Below are positions 43,140 to 52,492 of a stretch of DNA of 64,000 bases, piece by piece. Source of the stretch: Rhodospirillales bacterium (lineage in GTDB: Bacteria > Pseudomonadota > Alphaproteobacteria > Dongiales > Dongiaceae); assembly GCA_009885795.1 (NCBI GenBank), contig VFKA01000063.1, positions 29,943 through 93,942 of the forward strand, given 5' to 3'. The notes beneath the pieces were generated by a model. That model saw only the letters and a program-made list of their open reading frames with translations. It did no database searches and had not been told where the DNA came from. How positions within the stretch are numbered: the stretch's first letter is position 1; each line of letters starts with the position of its first letter. A program made the position numbers and the translations under genes.

Positions 43140-44236
43140 GCAACGACCTCGGACTTGGCGTTAGCGGCGAAGTCTTCAAGCGCCGCCGCGACGGCGCGCA
43201 TGTCGTCCTCGAGGCCGATGGTGAACCTGAGACTGTCCGGCAGGCCGTAGGCGTCCATGGCGCGCGGGATGATGCCGCGCGAATTCAAGAATCGCAGCGC
43301 GGCCCCGGCGTCCCGCGCGCCGGGAAACCGCACCAGAAGGAAATTCCCGACACTCGCCGGCGCGCCGAGGCCAAGGGCGGAGACGCGACCCTGAAACCAG
43401 GCAAGCCAGCGATCGTTATGGGCGCGCGAGCGCGCCGCGTGTTCGGTGTCCTCGAGCGCGGCGATGCCGGCGGCCTGGGCCGGCGCCGATACATTGAAGG
43501 GCCCGCGGATTCGATTGAGCACCCCGGCCACGCCGGGCGGACAGTAGGCCCAGCCCAGGCGCAACGCCGCCAAGCCGAAAATCTTGGAGAAGGTGCGCAG
43601 CATCACCACGTTGTCGTGCGCTTCAACCAGGCGGTGGCCGGCCTCGTAATCGTTGCGCGCGACATACTCGGCGTAGGCCGCGTCGAGAACCAACAGAACA
43701 TGCGCCGGCAAGCCGGCCCGAAGACGCGCCACCTCGGCCGCCGACAGGTAGGTTCCGGTCGGATTGTTGGGGTTGGCGAGGAAGACGAGCCTGGTGCGAT
43801 GACTGACGCGCGCCAACAGGGCATCGACGTCGGCGGTCAGATCGCGCTCGGCCGCCGCCACCGGCGAGGCGCCCGCCGCCTTGGCCGCGATCGCGTACAT
43901 GAGAAAGCCGTGCCGGCTATGGAGCACTTCGTCCCCAGGTCCGGCATAGGCGCGGACCAAGAGGGCGATGAGTTCGTCCGATCCGGCGCCGCACACGATG
44001 CCGGCGGGATCGAGCCGCCCGTGGCGGCCGATGGCGTCGCGCAATTCGACGGCACCGCCATCCGGATAACGGTGGAGCTGGCGCGCCGACTCGCGAAAAG
44101 CCTCGATCGCGCGGGGACTGGGCCCGAGCGGATTCTCGTTCGCGGCGAGCCTGGCGATGCGAGCCTGCCCGGCGAGCCTCGCCTCGCCCGGCACATAGGG
44201 CGCGATGTCGAGGATGCCGGGGCGCGGCGCCGGCAT
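43136..44236 (-). CDS. hisC: Histidinol-phosphate/aromatic aminotransferase (HisC family)
   Basis: 366 residues, class I/II PLP aminotransferase. Features are RLAANENPLGPSPRAIEAFR, VCGAGSDELIALLVRAYAGP, VFLANPNNPTGTYLSAAEVA and the PLP lysine in MLRTFSKIFGLAALRLGWAY. HisC-type enzymes act on histidinol phosphate but many also transaminate prephenate or aromatic keto acids; its location between chorismate mutase and tyrC points to aromatic amino acids, possibly both. It starts one base before the chorismate mutase stop region (adjacent genes). Confidence 0.9.
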   Translation of the reverse strand: MPAPRPGILDIAPYVPGEARLAGQARIARLAANENPLGPSPRAIEAFRESARQLHRYPDGGAVELRDAIGRHGRLDPAGIVCGAGSDELIALLVRAYAGPGDEVLHSRHGFLMYAIAAKAAGASPVAAAERDLTADVDALLARVSHRTRLVFLANPNNPTGTYLSAAEVARLRAGLPAHVLLVLDAAYAEYVARNDYEAGHRLVEAHDNVVMLRTFSKIFGLAALRLGWAYCPPGVAGVLNRIRGPFNVSAPAQAAGIAALEDTEHAARSRAHNDRWLAWFQGRVSALGLGAPASVGNFLLVRFPGARDAGAALRFLNSRGIIPRAMDAYGLPDSLRFTIGLEDDMRAVAAALEDFAANAKSEVVA

Positions 44237-45130
44237 CTAAGAACCCGCCGTCGGCTCGAGCTCGACCGCCGTGAACGGCACGGCGTAGGCGCCGAGAGAC
44301 CAGCGTTGCCGGATGGCTTCGCTCTGCAGCTTGCGCAGGCCCGCCAGACGAGGATCTTGCTCGGTGACGAATCCCTCGATTTCGACGAGGTGGAGCCAGG
44401 GCGCCGCCGGGCGGTCGTCGCGCCAGGCGAGCGCGCCGACGATCTGAAGCTCCACGCCCTTGAGCGCGGCGACGAGTCCGCTCTGGCTTACCATGCCCGC
44501 GGTCTCGAACACGACGAGAGAGCGGTCGTTGCCGCTCTTGGCCGGCACGCCGCCATTCACGACAAAAGCCTCGACCGGCCCGCCACGTAAGAGCTGCGGC
44601 GGCCCGAAGGGCAGCCGAGCCACCACGCGAGGCATCTTGGGTGTCAGGAGCTGGCGCCACCACGGATCGCGGTCGTCCTGGCGCGGCACCGGCAGAACGC
44701 CGGCCTGGGCCTGAACGTCGCCAACCGCCCGCAGAACGGCGCCGGCCGAATCGACCGTGGCGATCGTCGTCTGGCCGCCGAAATGGTCGTGCGCCAGGGT
44801 CCACAAGCCCGGCGCCGATCCAATCACCGCGACGGAAAAGGGGCCCTGGAGGCGCAGCATGGCGCCAAACAATTCGCGCCAGACGTGCACCAGCGAAGCC
44901 TTGGGCAACGGCCCTGTGTGACGGGCGACCAGCCGGCGCAGGATTTCGGCCTCGCGGGACGGCTGGAAACTTCCATGCCCATTCGTCTTTTTCGCGCGTC
45001 CGACACGCGCCACGATGTCGGCCCGGCGCATGATGGCGTCATGGATCGCCTCGTCGACGCGATCGATCTCGCGGCGCAGATCGTCGAGCGTGGCGTAGGA
45101 GGCCGTCGGTGTTTGTTTTTGATCGGTCAT
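44237..45130 (-). CDS. Chorismate mutase with unrecognised C-terminal domain
   Basis: 297 residues. Residues 14-100 are an AroQ-type mutase: LDDLRREIDRVDEAIHDAIM, RRADIVARVGRAKKTNG, SREAEILRRLVARH and HVWRELFGAMLRLQ. The remaining ~195 residues (from FSVAVIGSAPGLWTLAHDHF) form a separate domain with a loose likeness to a prephenate dehydratase/periplasmic-binding fold, but the dehydratase Thr-Arg-Phe motif is not seen. The mutase converts chorismate to prephenate. The extra domain may be regulatory; this is inference. It heads the operon, divergent from metX. Confidence 0.85.
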   Translation of the reverse strand: MTDQKQTPTASYATLDDLRREIDRVDEAIHDAIMRRADIVARVGRAKKTNGHGSFQPSREAEILRRLVARHTGPLPKASLVHVWRELFGAMLRLQGPFSVAVIGSAPGLWTLAHDHFGGQTTIATVDSAGAVLRAVGDVQAQAGVLPVPRQDDRDPWWRQLLTPKMPRVVARLPFGPPQLLRGGPVEAFVVNGGVPAKSGNDRSLVVFETAGMVSQSGLVAALKGVELQIVGALAWRDDRPAAPWLHLVEIEGFVTEQDPRLAGLRKLQSEAIRQRWSLGAYAVPFTAVELEPTAGS

Positions 45131-45193
45131 GGGGGGTATATCCGTGCTGGCCGTGCAAGGATGGCTCAGCGCCCTGTAAAAGCAAAGAAAATG

Positions 45194-45223
45194 TTGACAG
45201 CCCCAAACGGCGATCCATAGCTA
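45194..45223 (+). promoter_or_regulatory. Possible promoter of metX
   Basis: A perfect TTGACA lies at 45194-45199; the best -10 candidate is TAGCTA at 45218-45223, with an 18-base spacer, which is a weak match. The remaining leader (about 30 bases) is too short for a SAM riboswitch. Confidence 0.4.
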
Positions 45224-45257
45224 AGGGCCAGACTTCCTTGAGATTGTAGCGCCCATC

Positions 45258-46439
45258 ATGACCACCTTGCACCGATTGCCGGCGGGGGCCTGGCCCGATC
45301 TTCCGGGCCAGCGGGTGGTTTTCGGCGCCGACGCTCCCTTACGCCTCGATTGCGGGGCCGAGCTCGGTTCGTTTCCGATCGCCTTTCAGACCTATGGCAC
45401 GTTGAACAAGGAGCGCTCGAACGCCATCCTCGCCTGCCATGCGCTGACCGGCGACCAGTTCGTCACCGGGCCGCATCCGCTCACGGGGCGGTCGGGTTGG
45501 TGGCAGTCCCTGGTGGGTCCGGGACTGCCGATCGACACGCGGCGATATTTCGTCATCGGCATCAACGTTCTCGGCGGGTGCATGGGCACCATCGGCCCGC
45601 GCGAGATCAACCCGGCGAGCGGAAAACCCTGGGGTCTCGATTTTCCGATGATCACCGTCGCCGACATGGTCCGCGCCCAGGCCCTGGTCCTGGACTACCT
45701 TGGCATCGAGCAGCTGTTCTGCGTCACCGGCGGCTCCATGGGCGGGATGCAGGCCTTGCAGTGGGCGGCGAGCTACCCCGCCCGCGTCTTTGCCTCGGTG
45801 CCGATCGCCGCGTCGGCGAAGCACTCGGCGCAGAACATCGCCTTTCACGAGGTCGGCCGCCAGGCGATCATGGCCGACCCGGAGTGGTGCGGCGGCGACT
45901 ATCTGGCGCAAGGCCGCAACCCGTCGCGCGGGCTATCGGTGGCGCGCATGGCTGCGCATATCACCTATCTCTCGGAAGCCGCGCTGCACCGCAAGTTCGG
46001 GCGCACGCTCCAGGACCGCGACCGCGTCACCTATGGGTTCGACGCCGATTTCCAGGTCGAAAGCTATCTGCGCCACCAGGGCTCGATCTTCGTCGACCGG
46101 TTCGACGCCAACTCCTATCTCTACATCACGCGCGCCATGGATTATTTCGATCTGGTGGCGGAGCATGGCGGCGTGCTGGCGAACGCGTTCCGCGATACGC
46201 CGGTGCGTTTTTGCCTGGTTTCCTTCACCAGCGACTGGCTGTTCCCGACCGCCGAAAGCCGGGCCATCGTGCGCGCGCTGAACGCGGTTGCGGCCAATGT
46301 GAGCTTCGTCGAGATCCCCAGCGACAAGGGCCACGACGCGTTCCTGCTGGAAGAGCCCGAGTTCTTCGCGACGCTTGGCGGGTTTCTCGACGGCTGCGCC
46401 GAGCATCGCGGCTTGGCCCCGCTATCGGAGCCGGCATGA
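45258..46439 (+). CDS. metX: Homoserine O-acetyltransferase
   Basis: 393 residues, alpha/beta hydrolase. The catalytic triad can be placed: Ser in [20 protein letters not shown], Asp in [14 protein letters not shown] and His in [18 protein letters not shown]. Other family blocks are [14 protein letters not shown] and [20 protein letters not shown]. It acetylates homoserine from acetyl-CoA, the first step of methionine synthesis by direct sulfhydrylation. Its stop overlaps the metW start (ATGA). It diverges from the chorismate mutase operon. Confidence 0.97.
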   Translation: MTTLHRLPAGAWPDLPGQRVVFGADAPLRLDCGAELGSFPIAFQTYGTLNKERSNAILACHALTGDQFVTGPHPLTGRSGWWQSLVGPGLPIDTRRYFVIGINVLGGCMGTIGPREINPASGKPWGLDFPMITVADMVRAQALVLDYLGIEQLFCVTGGSMGGMQALQWAASYPARVFASVPIAASAKHSAQNIAFHEVGRQAIMADPEWCGGDYLAQGRNPSRGLSVARMAAHITYLSEAALHRKFGRTLQDRDRVTYGFDADFQVESYLRHQGSIFVDRFDANSYLYITRAMDYFDLVAEHGGVLANAFRDTPVRFCLVSFTSDWLFPTAESRAIVRALNAVAANVSFVEIPSDKGHDAFLLEEPEFFATLGGFLDGCAEHRGLAPLSEPA

Positions 46440-47101
46440 GCGCCGCCCTTCTTGCCGATGGTTCCGCGCCGACCGGCGCCATCGACGTTCCGAGAAACGA
46501 CGGCATCCGCATCGACCTGCAGCTCATCGCCGACATGGTGGAGCAGGGATCCCGGGTCTTGGATGTCGGTTGCGGCGATGGCGCGCTGCTCGCCTATCTT
46601 GCCGCCTTCAAGCAGGTGGACGGCCGCGGCATCGAGATCGGCCAATCCGGGGTCAATGCGTGCGTGAGCCGAGGTTTGAGCGTCATGCAAGGCGACGCCG
46701 ACACCGACTTGCAAGATTATCCCGACGATGCCTTCGACTTCGCGATTCTGAGCCAGACCCTGCAGGCCACCCGCAATCCGGACGTCGTCCTGCGACACCT
46801 GGTGCGCATCGGGCGGCGCGCCATCGTGTCGTTCCCGAACTTCGGTCACTGGCGGGTGCGCTGGCGGCTGCTGACCACCGGGCGCATGCCGGTGACGGAG
46901 TCGCTGCCGCAGCCTTGGCACGCGACCCCCAACATCCACCTCTGCACGATCACGGATTTCGTCCTGCTCAGCCGTTCGCTCGGCATCGCCATCGAGGCGG
47001 GGTTGGCGATCAAGGCCGGCGGCCAGGCGACGGGCCTGCGCTCGTTGCGCCTCGCCAATCTGATGGGCGAACAGGGATTGTTCGTGCTGCGCCGGGATTA
47101 G
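46436..47101 (+). CDS. metW: Methionine biosynthesis protein MetW
   Basis: 221 residues. It has a SAM-methyltransferase-like fold with [18 protein letters not shown], then [20 protein letters not shown] and [20 protein letters not shown]. The [20 protein letters not shown] block is typical of MetW, which activates MetX in a complex in several alphaproteobacteria. The gene order metX-metW with overlap is conserved. A palindromic repeat follows. Confidence 0.95.
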   Translation: MSAALLADGSAPTGAIDVPRNDGIRIDLQLIADMVEQGSRVLDVGCGDGALLAYLAAFKQVDGRGIEIGQSGVNACVSRGLSVMQGDADTDLQDYPDDAFDFAILSQTLQATRNPDVVLRHLVRIGRRAIVSFPNFGHWRVRWRLLTTGRMPVTESLPQPWHATPNIHLCTITDFVLLSRSLGIAIEAGLAIKAGGQATGLRSLRLANLMGEQGLFVLRRD

Positions 47102-47144
47102 TAGATCGATTCCATGAAATCAATCGTATTCCCCGAGCAGCAAT

Positions 47145-47222
47145 TTACCACAGAGACACAGAGACACGGAGTCAAGACCGAAAGCGTCTCTGTGCCTCTG
47201 TGCCTCTGTGCCTCTGTGGTTC
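47145..47222 (+). repeat. CACAGAGACACAGAG-type palindromic repeat
   Basis: ACCACAGAGACACAGAGACA on the left pairs with TGTGCCTCTGTGCCTCTGTG on the right around a CGGAGTCAAGACCGAAAGCG centre. The 9-base unit TGCCTCTGT is present three times in tandem. Such elements are found between genes in many unrelated proteobacteria. It separates metW from a converging methyltransferase. Confidence 0.75.
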
Positions 47223-47357
47223 CCGGCCGGCCGAGGGAACTAGGACGATGATTCCATGAAACCGCTTCAATGCTTGGAGCAACGCCATTAGCCGCCCCAG
47301 CGGGCGATGGTTTTGAACATATGATTCGATCTTCGGAAACGATCTACGAGCCAGCCG

Positions 47358-48116
47358 TCAGGCGGGCCGGTCCGTCCGTTCGCGGGCGTGGCCCGCGGCC
47401 GGGCGCGGGAACGGCAGCACGATCGCCGCGCGCCGGCGGCGGCGCTGGCGCAGGGCGCCGGCGGCATAGATCTGCTTCGACGCCTCGACGATGACGACGC
47501 CGCCAAAGGTCGGGAACCACCTCGCGCCGACGCGCTCCCAGGCCGGGGCGGCGCGCAGCAGCGCCCGCGAACGGAACGGCGGCAGGAACAGCGCGCGCGT
47601 CGTGCGCACCGGCGTGAAAAGATTCTCCCGCAACAGCCGCGCGATCTGGGACGGCGAATAGGGATGCCCCTGGCCGAAGGGCGTGCGGTCGCTGCGCGCC
47701 CAGATGCCGCGCCGGTTGGGTACCACCACCAGCAGCCGCCCGCCGCCGGCCATGACCCGCCACGCCTCGCGCAGCATGTCCGTGTGATACTCGCCGCATT
47801 CGAGGCCGTGCACCAGCAGCACACGATCGACGGAGACATCGGGAAGCGGCAGGTCGGTTTCCTCGGCCAGCGCCGTCACGTTCGGCCCTTCCGGCGGCCA
47901 GTGGCTGGCGCCTTGCGCCGCCGGCATGATGGCGATGGTCCGCAGGGCTTCGTCCCGAAACTGGCGCAGATAGGGCGTGGCGTAGCCGAGGCCGAGCACG
48001 GTCTGGCCGGTGACATTGGGCCACAGCGCGCGCACGCGAAGGCGGATGAGCTGGCGCGCCGTCTGGCCCAGTTGCGAATCATAGAAGTCGCGCAGATCGA
48101 CTACGTCGTTCCACAT
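47358..48116 (-). CDS. Class I SAM-dependent methyltransferase
   Basis: 252 residues from the ATG at 48116 (MWNDVVDLRDFYDSQLGQTA). The SAM-binding start is unusual, QTVLGLGYATPYLRQF, instead of VLDxGxGxG. It is followed by DRVLLVHGLECGEYHTDMLR and an AWRVMAGGGRLLVVVPNRRG strand, a standard methyltransferase order. The C-terminus is basic (RQRRRRRAAIVLPFPRP). In related genomes this family lies beside glyoxalase II; no glyoxalase is seen here. The substrate is unknown. Confidence 0.85.
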   Translation of the reverse strand: MWNDVVDLRDFYDSQLGQTARQLIRLRVRALWPNVTGQTVLGLGYATPYLRQFRDEALRTIAIMPAAQGASHWPPEGPNVTALAEETDLPLPDVSVDRVLLVHGLECGEYHTDMLREAWRVMAGGGRLLVVVPNRRGIWARSDRTPFGQGHPYSPSQIARLLRENLFTPVRTTRALFLPPFRSRALLRAAPAWERVGARWFPTFGGVVIVEASKQIYAAGALRQRRRRRAAIVLPFPRPAAGHARERTDRPA

Positions 48117-48211
48117 GGCGCCATGACTATAGCACAATACTGGCCCGACCGACGGCTCTGTTGGTATTGTCCCGGCATGGCGTGTTCATTTTCATAGGGC
48201 GGACCGCACCC

Positions 48212-49798
48212 ATGCGTGATTTTCAGATGCCGGGCCGATCCACGGCCCATGGCGTCAACGGGATGGCGGCGACCTCGCATCCCCTGGCGACGCTGGCCGC
48301 CATCGACATGCTTCGAGCGGGCGGCAACGCCATCGACGCCGCGATTGCCGCGGCGGCGGTCCAGGCGGTGGCCGAACCGCACTCGACCGGCATCGGCGGC
48401 GATTGCTTCGTGCTCTATGTGCCGCGTGGCGGGGCCGAAATCATCGCCCTCAATGGGTCCGGCCGGGCTCCGCAAGCCGCGGTCGCGGACTGGTTTCTCG
48501 AACGCGGCATCGATCGGATCGGGCCGCAAAGCCCCCATGCGGTGACCGTGCCGGGCGCCGTGGATGCCTGGGCGCGGCTGCTCGCCGATCATGGAACGAA
48601 GTCGATGGCGGAGGTCTTACGGCCGGCGATCCGCCACGCCGCCGATGGCTTCGCGGTTCATCCGCGTAGCGCCCGGGACTGGGCCGGCCAAACGGCGAAG
48701 CTCGGCGCCGATCCGACGGCGGCGCGAATCTTCCTTCCCCGGGGGCGGGCGCCGCGCGCCGGCGAAATCCACCGGCAGCCGGAGCTGGCCGCGACACTCG
48801 AGCGGATCGCCGCCCAAGGCCGCGATGGATTCTACGTTGGCCCGGTCGCCGAGGATATAGTTTCCTATCTCAACGGCCTGGGCGGGCTGCACACGCCGGA
48901 CGATTTCGCCCGGCATCGTTCCGAATATGTGACTCCGATCCACGCCAGTTACCGCGGGCTCGATGTCTATGAATGCCCGCCCAACGGCCAGGGTATCGGC
49001 GTCCTCATCATGCTGTCGATCCTCGCCGGTTTCGATCTCGCCGGCCTCGACCCCATGGGCGCCCCGCGGCTGCATCTCCAGGCGGAGGCGACCCGGCTCG
49101 CCTATGCGATCATGGACCGGGAATTGGGCGACCCGGCGCAGATCGATGTGCCGGTCGAAAAAATCCTATCGCCGGACAACATCGACGGCTTGCGCGCCCG
49201 CATCCGCATGGACGGCGCCATCCCCGACCTGCCGGGATCGACATACACCCGTACGGACACGGTCTATCTGTGCGTCGTCGACCGGGACCGCAACGCGGTC
49301 TCGTTCATCAATTCGATCTACTACGCGTTCGGCTCCGGGCTGGTTGGGCCGGCGTCGGGTGTCGTCTTGCAGAATCGCGGCGCCGGATTCGTCATCGAGC
49401 CGGGGCATCCGAACTGCATCGCGCCGGGCAAGCGCCCGCGTCACACCATCATACCGGGCATGGTCATGAAGAATGGCCGGGCGGTCATGCCGTTCGGCGT
49501 CATGGGCGGCGAGTACCAACCCGTCGGCCAGGCGCAGGTCCTCGCCAACATCGCCGATTTCGGCATGGACCCGCAAAGCGCCATCGACATGCCGCGCGGC
49601 ATGCACCATGCCGGAATCTACGAGCTCGAGCGCGGGATCGACGGCGGCGTGGCCCGGCAGCTTCAGGGGCTCGGGCACGAGGTCTCATGGGCGGATGAGC
49701 CGATGGGCGGCGGCCAGGCGATCTGGATCGACTGGCAAAACGGCACGCTCATTGGCGGGTCCGACCCGCGCAAGGACGGCTTCGCGCTCGGTTACTAA
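48212..49798 (+). CDS. Gamma-glutamyltransferase/Ntn-hydrolase family protein
   Basis: 528 residues. N-terminal family blocks are GMAATSHPLATLAAIDMLRA and GGNAIDAAIAAAAVQAVAEP then HSTGIGGDCFVLY. The small subunit should begin at a Thr in the TRTDTVYLCVVDRDRNAVSF region, the self-cleavage and catalytic residue. GGEYQPVGQAQVLANIADFG matches the C-terminal part. No signal peptide is visible in the chosen start, so a cytoplasmic, GGT-like amidohydrolase is likely. It converges with cbtA one base away. Confidence 0.9.
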   Translation: MRDFQMPGRSTAHGVNGMAATSHPLATLAAIDMLRAGGNAIDAAIAAAAVQAVAEPHSTGIGGDCFVLYVPRGGAEIIALNGSGRAPQAAVADWFLERGIDRIGPQSPHAVTVPGAVDAWARLLADHGTKSMAEVLRPAIRHAADGFAVHPRSARDWAGQTAKLGADPTAARIFLPRGRAPRAGEIHRQPELAATLERIAAQGRDGFYVGPVAEDIVSYLNGLGGLHTPDDFARHRSEYVTPIHASYRGLDVYECPPNGQGIGVLIMLSILAGFDLAGLDPMGAPRLHLQAEATRLAYAIMDRELGDPAQIDVPVEKILSPDNIDGLRARIRMDGAIPDLPGSTYTRTDTVYLCVVDRDRNAVSFINSIYYAFGSGLVGPASGVVLQNRGAGFVIEPGHPNCIAPGKRPRHTIIPGMVMKNGRAVMPFGVMGGEYQPVGQAQVLANIADFGMDPQSAIDMPRGMHHAGIYELERGIDGGVARQLQGLGHEVSWADEPMGGGQAIWIDWQNGTLIGGSDPRKDGFALGY

Positions 49799-50497
49799 CT
49801 AAACGGATTCGGCGGTCGTCAATCCGGCGCCGGGGCGCCGATCCATCCAACCGTGGAAGAGCGCCGTCAGGCCGCCCAGCACAATCCAGGCCATCGCATT
49901 CGTCGCCAGCGAGGCGACGACGAATCGCTGTTGGAGCTCCGCGGGCGCGAGGCCGCCGGCAATCTCGGGATGCGGCGCGCCAATGAGATGCGGCGCGACG
50001 ATGAGGACGACCCCGGCGGCCTTCCATGCCCAGCGCGGCAGGAAGGCGATCATGGCCAGGCCGCCGCCGGTCAGGACGACGGTCGCCAGCCACCATATCT
50101 GACGGGCATCCAGCGCCGCCGCTTGCCCGCCCGGCAGTTCCGGCGGCAAGCCGATGGCCGGAGCGAGATTGAACGAGACAAAGCCCGCCAGGCCCCACGC
50201 CAGCCCTTGGCGCCAACCGATCCCGCCGCGGAGCGCATAGCAGGCGATCAGCAGCAACCCTAACCCGGCCGCGAGTACCACGTTGCCAAGCGCCGTAGAG
50301 AGCGTGCGCTCCAGCCCATCGCCCGGCGACCAGGCCATGTCTTCGTGTTCTTGGCTTTGTTCGTCGCCGGCGGCCGCGTTCTCGTAAGCTTCGGCCTCGA
50401 GGATGAGCGGAACGGTCCAGGCCTGCTGCGCGGCGGTCCATACCAATCCGGCGACAAGCCCGGCGATGGCCGCCGCGATGACGATGCGCGAGAACAA
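49799..50497 (-). CDS. cbtA: Cobalt transporter subunit CbtA
   Basis: 232 residues with about six hydrophobic helices (FSRIVIAAAIAGLVAGLVWT; VVLAAGLGLLLIACYALRGG; WWLATVVLTGGGLAMIAFLP and others) and a His-containing acidic loop (GDEQSQEHEDMAWSPGDGLE), as in CbtA. CbtA and CbtB are predicted to import cobalt for cobalamin. It lies 11 bases after cbtB. A cobalamin riboswitch was sought upstream and not found. Confidence 0.9.
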   Translation of the reverse strand: MFSRIVIAAAIAGLVAGLVWTAAQQAWTVPLILEAEAYENAAAGDEQSQEHEDMAWSPGDGLERTLSTALGNVVLAAGLGLLLIACYALRGGIGWRQGLAWGLAGFVSFNLAPAIGLPPELPGGQAAALDARQIWWLATVVLTGGGLAMIAFLPRWAWKAAGVVLIVAPHLIGAPHPEIAGGLAPAELQQRFVVASLATNAMAWIVLGGLTALFHGWMDRRPGAGLTTAESV

Positions 50498-50508
50498 CGC
50501 CGGCCCCG

Positions 50509-50709
50509 TCAGTGGCAGGCGAACGCCGCGCTGTGCCGGACGTCGTGAACGGCATTATGCACCGCCGCCATCGGCGCGAAGCCTACGCCGAGAACGATGA
50601 ACAGCCCGAGCAGCCCGGCGCCGACAATGGCGCCGATCCTCGATACCGTGACCGCGCCGGTGTCGAGCGGCGCCAAAGCGCGGGATGTATCGATCGAGGT
50701 CTTGTTCAC
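50509..50709 (-). CDS. cbtB: Cobalt transporter subunit CbtB
   Basis: 66 residues from GTG 50709, chosen because AGGAGGAG lies just 5 bases upstream; an ATG at 50730 gives a longer form that would begin inside the ribosome-binding site. One membrane helix (IGAIVGAGLLGLFIVLGVGF) is followed by the CbtB histidine signature HNAVHDVRHSAAFACH, the likely metal-binding tail. It precedes cbtA in the same operon. Confidence 0.88.
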   Translation of the reverse strand: MNKTSIDTSRALAPLDTGAVTVSRIGAIVGAGLLGLFIVLGVGFAPMAAVHNAVHDVRHSAAFACH

Positions 50710-50909
50710 GGTGACTCCTCCTGGGCTCATGGTAGCGGCAATTCCGTCGCGCCAAGCCCTAGTATATCTCTGTCGAGCGCTTCAAGATAGACCCTGTCCG
50801 GTTCGATCCGGGCCTCCGGCAAGGAGGCGCGTCTCTCGGTTTGACAATGACACGCGGCGCCCAAAGCCCGATACTCGGCGCCAACGGCCGGCCTTGCAGG
50901 GATGTCCCC

Positions 50910-51302
50910 ATGATCTCGGAGATACGACAGGTCGTTTTCGATCGGCAAGCGCTCGAAACCGCGGTTCTCGCCGCCGACAAGGAAGACGGTGGGCGTCTGT
51001 TCGAGTGCGATTCTCTGCGCATCGACATCGAGAAAGAGCCCGAAATCGGACTCGCGATCGAGGCACGCCGCGCGGCCTCCAATGTGCCGGAGCGCATCGA
51101 AATGTCAGCTGTCCAGGTCGCCGCCGTCATGATTCGCCATTGCCGGAGGGAGGGCATTCCCTTGCCCAAAGCCTCGAAGAAATCGTTGGAATTACTAGGC
51201 GCCAACCTTTGCCTGCGCGTTACCCTGAACGACGACGCCAAACCCGCCGGCGTGCCCTGGTCTCCAGGCTCGCCGGACCGAAGGATCCGCAAGCGGCCGT
51301 GA
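50910..51302 (+). CDS. Conserved-looking hypothetical protein
   Basis: 130 residues from the ATG at 50910 (MISEIRQVVFDRQALETAVL), with CAGGG about 9 bases upstream; the frame is open to 50841. It is charged and mixed alpha/beta, with RLFECDSLRIDIEKEPEIGL and a helix MSAVQVAAVMIRHCRREGIP ending in KKSLELLGANLCLRVTLN. I do not recognise a family. It has no signal peptide or membrane helix. It diverges from cbtB and converges with the racemase-like gene. The minus-strand frames over it lack homology. Confidence 0.55.
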   Translation: MISEIRQVVFDRQALETAVLAADKEDGGRLFECDSLRIDIEKEPEIGLAIEARRAASNVPERIEMSAVQVAAVMIRHCRREGIPLPKASKKSLELLGANLCLRVTLNDDAKPAGVPWSPGSPDRRIRKRP

Positions 51303-51322
51303 GCCGGCGTCGGCGGCGCGCC

Positions 51323-52492
51323 CTACACGCGGAACTCCTTCAGCGCCTTCTCGCTCAATTCGATGCCGAGGCCGGGCTTGTCCGGCAAGCCGAGGCGGCC
51401 ATCCTTCAGCTTGAAGTCCTTCTTCACGAGGTCCTTGCGCAACCTTGAATCGGCAAGCTCGGCCGGTAGATACTCGATGAAGGCGCAGGCCGGCGAGACC
51501 ACCGCCAGGTGCAGCGAGGCGGCGATGCCGATCGCCGATTTCCAGCAATGCGGCACGACCACGAGGCCGCGGTCCCGCGCCGCCTCGGCGACCCGGCGCG
51601 CCTCGGTCAGCCCGCCCACGCGCCCCACGTCGGGCTGCACCACGTCGAGGGCGTCGCGGTCCATGTACTCGCGGAACTCGAAGCGGGTGTTGAGCCATTC
51701 GCCGGCGGCGATGCGCACCTCGCTGGCGGCGGTCAGCTTGGCATAGCCCTCGATGTCGTCGCTCGGCAGCGGCGTCTCGACGAAGTAGATGTCCTCGTCG
51801 GCGAACATGTCGATGGCGCGCGCCGCCGCCTTCCAATCGGGCCAGCAATAGGCGACATCGACCATCACCGTCATGTCCTTGCCGACCGCCTTGCGGCAGG
51901 CGCGGACGATGTTGGCGATCTCGCGATCGTCCGCCACCTGGATCGAATTATGGGAATAGGGTCCCTTGATGCAGATCTCCAGCTTCACCGCCCGAAAGCC
52001 GAGCTTCTTGGCGCCGACCGCGCGTTTCACCAGGCTGGCGCCGTATTCATCGAGCGTGTCGCCCTCGGGCAGCAGCGATGCGTAGGGCGTTACCCATTCT
52101 TGCGCCTTGCCGCCCAGCAATTGCCAGGTCGGCTTGCCCTCGATCTTGCCGCGCAAATCCCACAACGCCATGTCGAGGGCGCCGATCGCGCAGATGCCAA
52201 GCCCGCGGCGCCCGGTCATGGCCGAACCCGTGTACATGCGCTCCCACAGCCCCTCGACATCGCGGGGGTCGGCGCCGATCAGCATCTCCTTGAGGCCAAG
52301 GCCCATGATGTGCGTGCCTTGCGCCTCGATCATGGCGCGCGCCACCCACGGATTGGTGTCGGTTTCGCCGATGCCCACCAACCCCTCGTCGGTATGTATC
52401 CTGACCACCAGGTCGTCCTGGGCGGACGAGCAGGCATCGGCGCGAAAGTCGGGAACCAGCAGCACGAAGCATTCGACGTCGGTGATTTTCAT
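51323..52492 (-). CDS. Mandelate racemase/enolase-superfamily dehydratase 1
   Basis: 389 residues from MKITDVECFVLLVPDFRADA. The N-terminal capping domain contains DEGLVGIGETDTNPWVARAM. In the barrel the base strand is FRAVKLEI, the three metal ligands lie in MVDVAYCWPD, YFVETPLPSDD and IAAGEWLNTR, and the Asp-His dyad in DVVQPDVGRVGG and VVPHCWKSAIG. This layout fits sugar-acid dehydratases of the mandelate racemase branch. Its start overlaps the transporter ATPase stop by 4 bases, so the substrate is probably imported by that transporter. Confidence 0.9.
   Translation of the reverse strand: MKITDVECFVLLVPDFRADACSSAQDDLVVRIHTDEGLVGIGETDTNPWVARAMIEAQGTHIMGLGLKEMLIGADPRDVEGLWERMYTGSAMTGRRGLGICAIGALDMALWDLRGKIEGKPTWQLLGGKAQEWVTPYASLLPEGDTLDEYGASLVKRAVGAKKLGFRAVKLEICIKGPYSHNSIQVADDREIANIVRACRKAVGKDMTVMVDVAYCWPDWKAAARAIDMFADEDIYFVETPLPSDDIEGYAKLTAASEVRIAAGEWLNTRFEFREYMDRDALDVVQPDVGRVGGLTEARRVAEAARDRGLVVVPHCWKSAIGIAASLHLAVVSPACAFIEYLPAELADSRLRKDLVKKDFKLKDGRLGLPDKPGLGIELSEKALKEFRV

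Noticed and set aside
45131..45257. SAM-II riboswitch ahead of metX
   Set aside because: No pseudoknot consensus could be matched, and the likely transcript leader is only about 30 bases.
47145..47222. CRISPR-like repetition of TGCCTCTGT
   Set aside because: Units are tandem without spacers and belong to a palindromic intergenic repeat; no cas genes are present.
50710..50909. Cobalamin riboswitch ahead of cbtBA
   Set aside because: No B12-box-like sequence is present, and there is little space before the divergent gene.
50727..51292. Minus-strand frames overlapping the hypothetical gene at 50910
   Set aside because: They lack a ribosome-binding site and any family motif, and overlap a better supported plus-strand gene and the cbtB promoter area.
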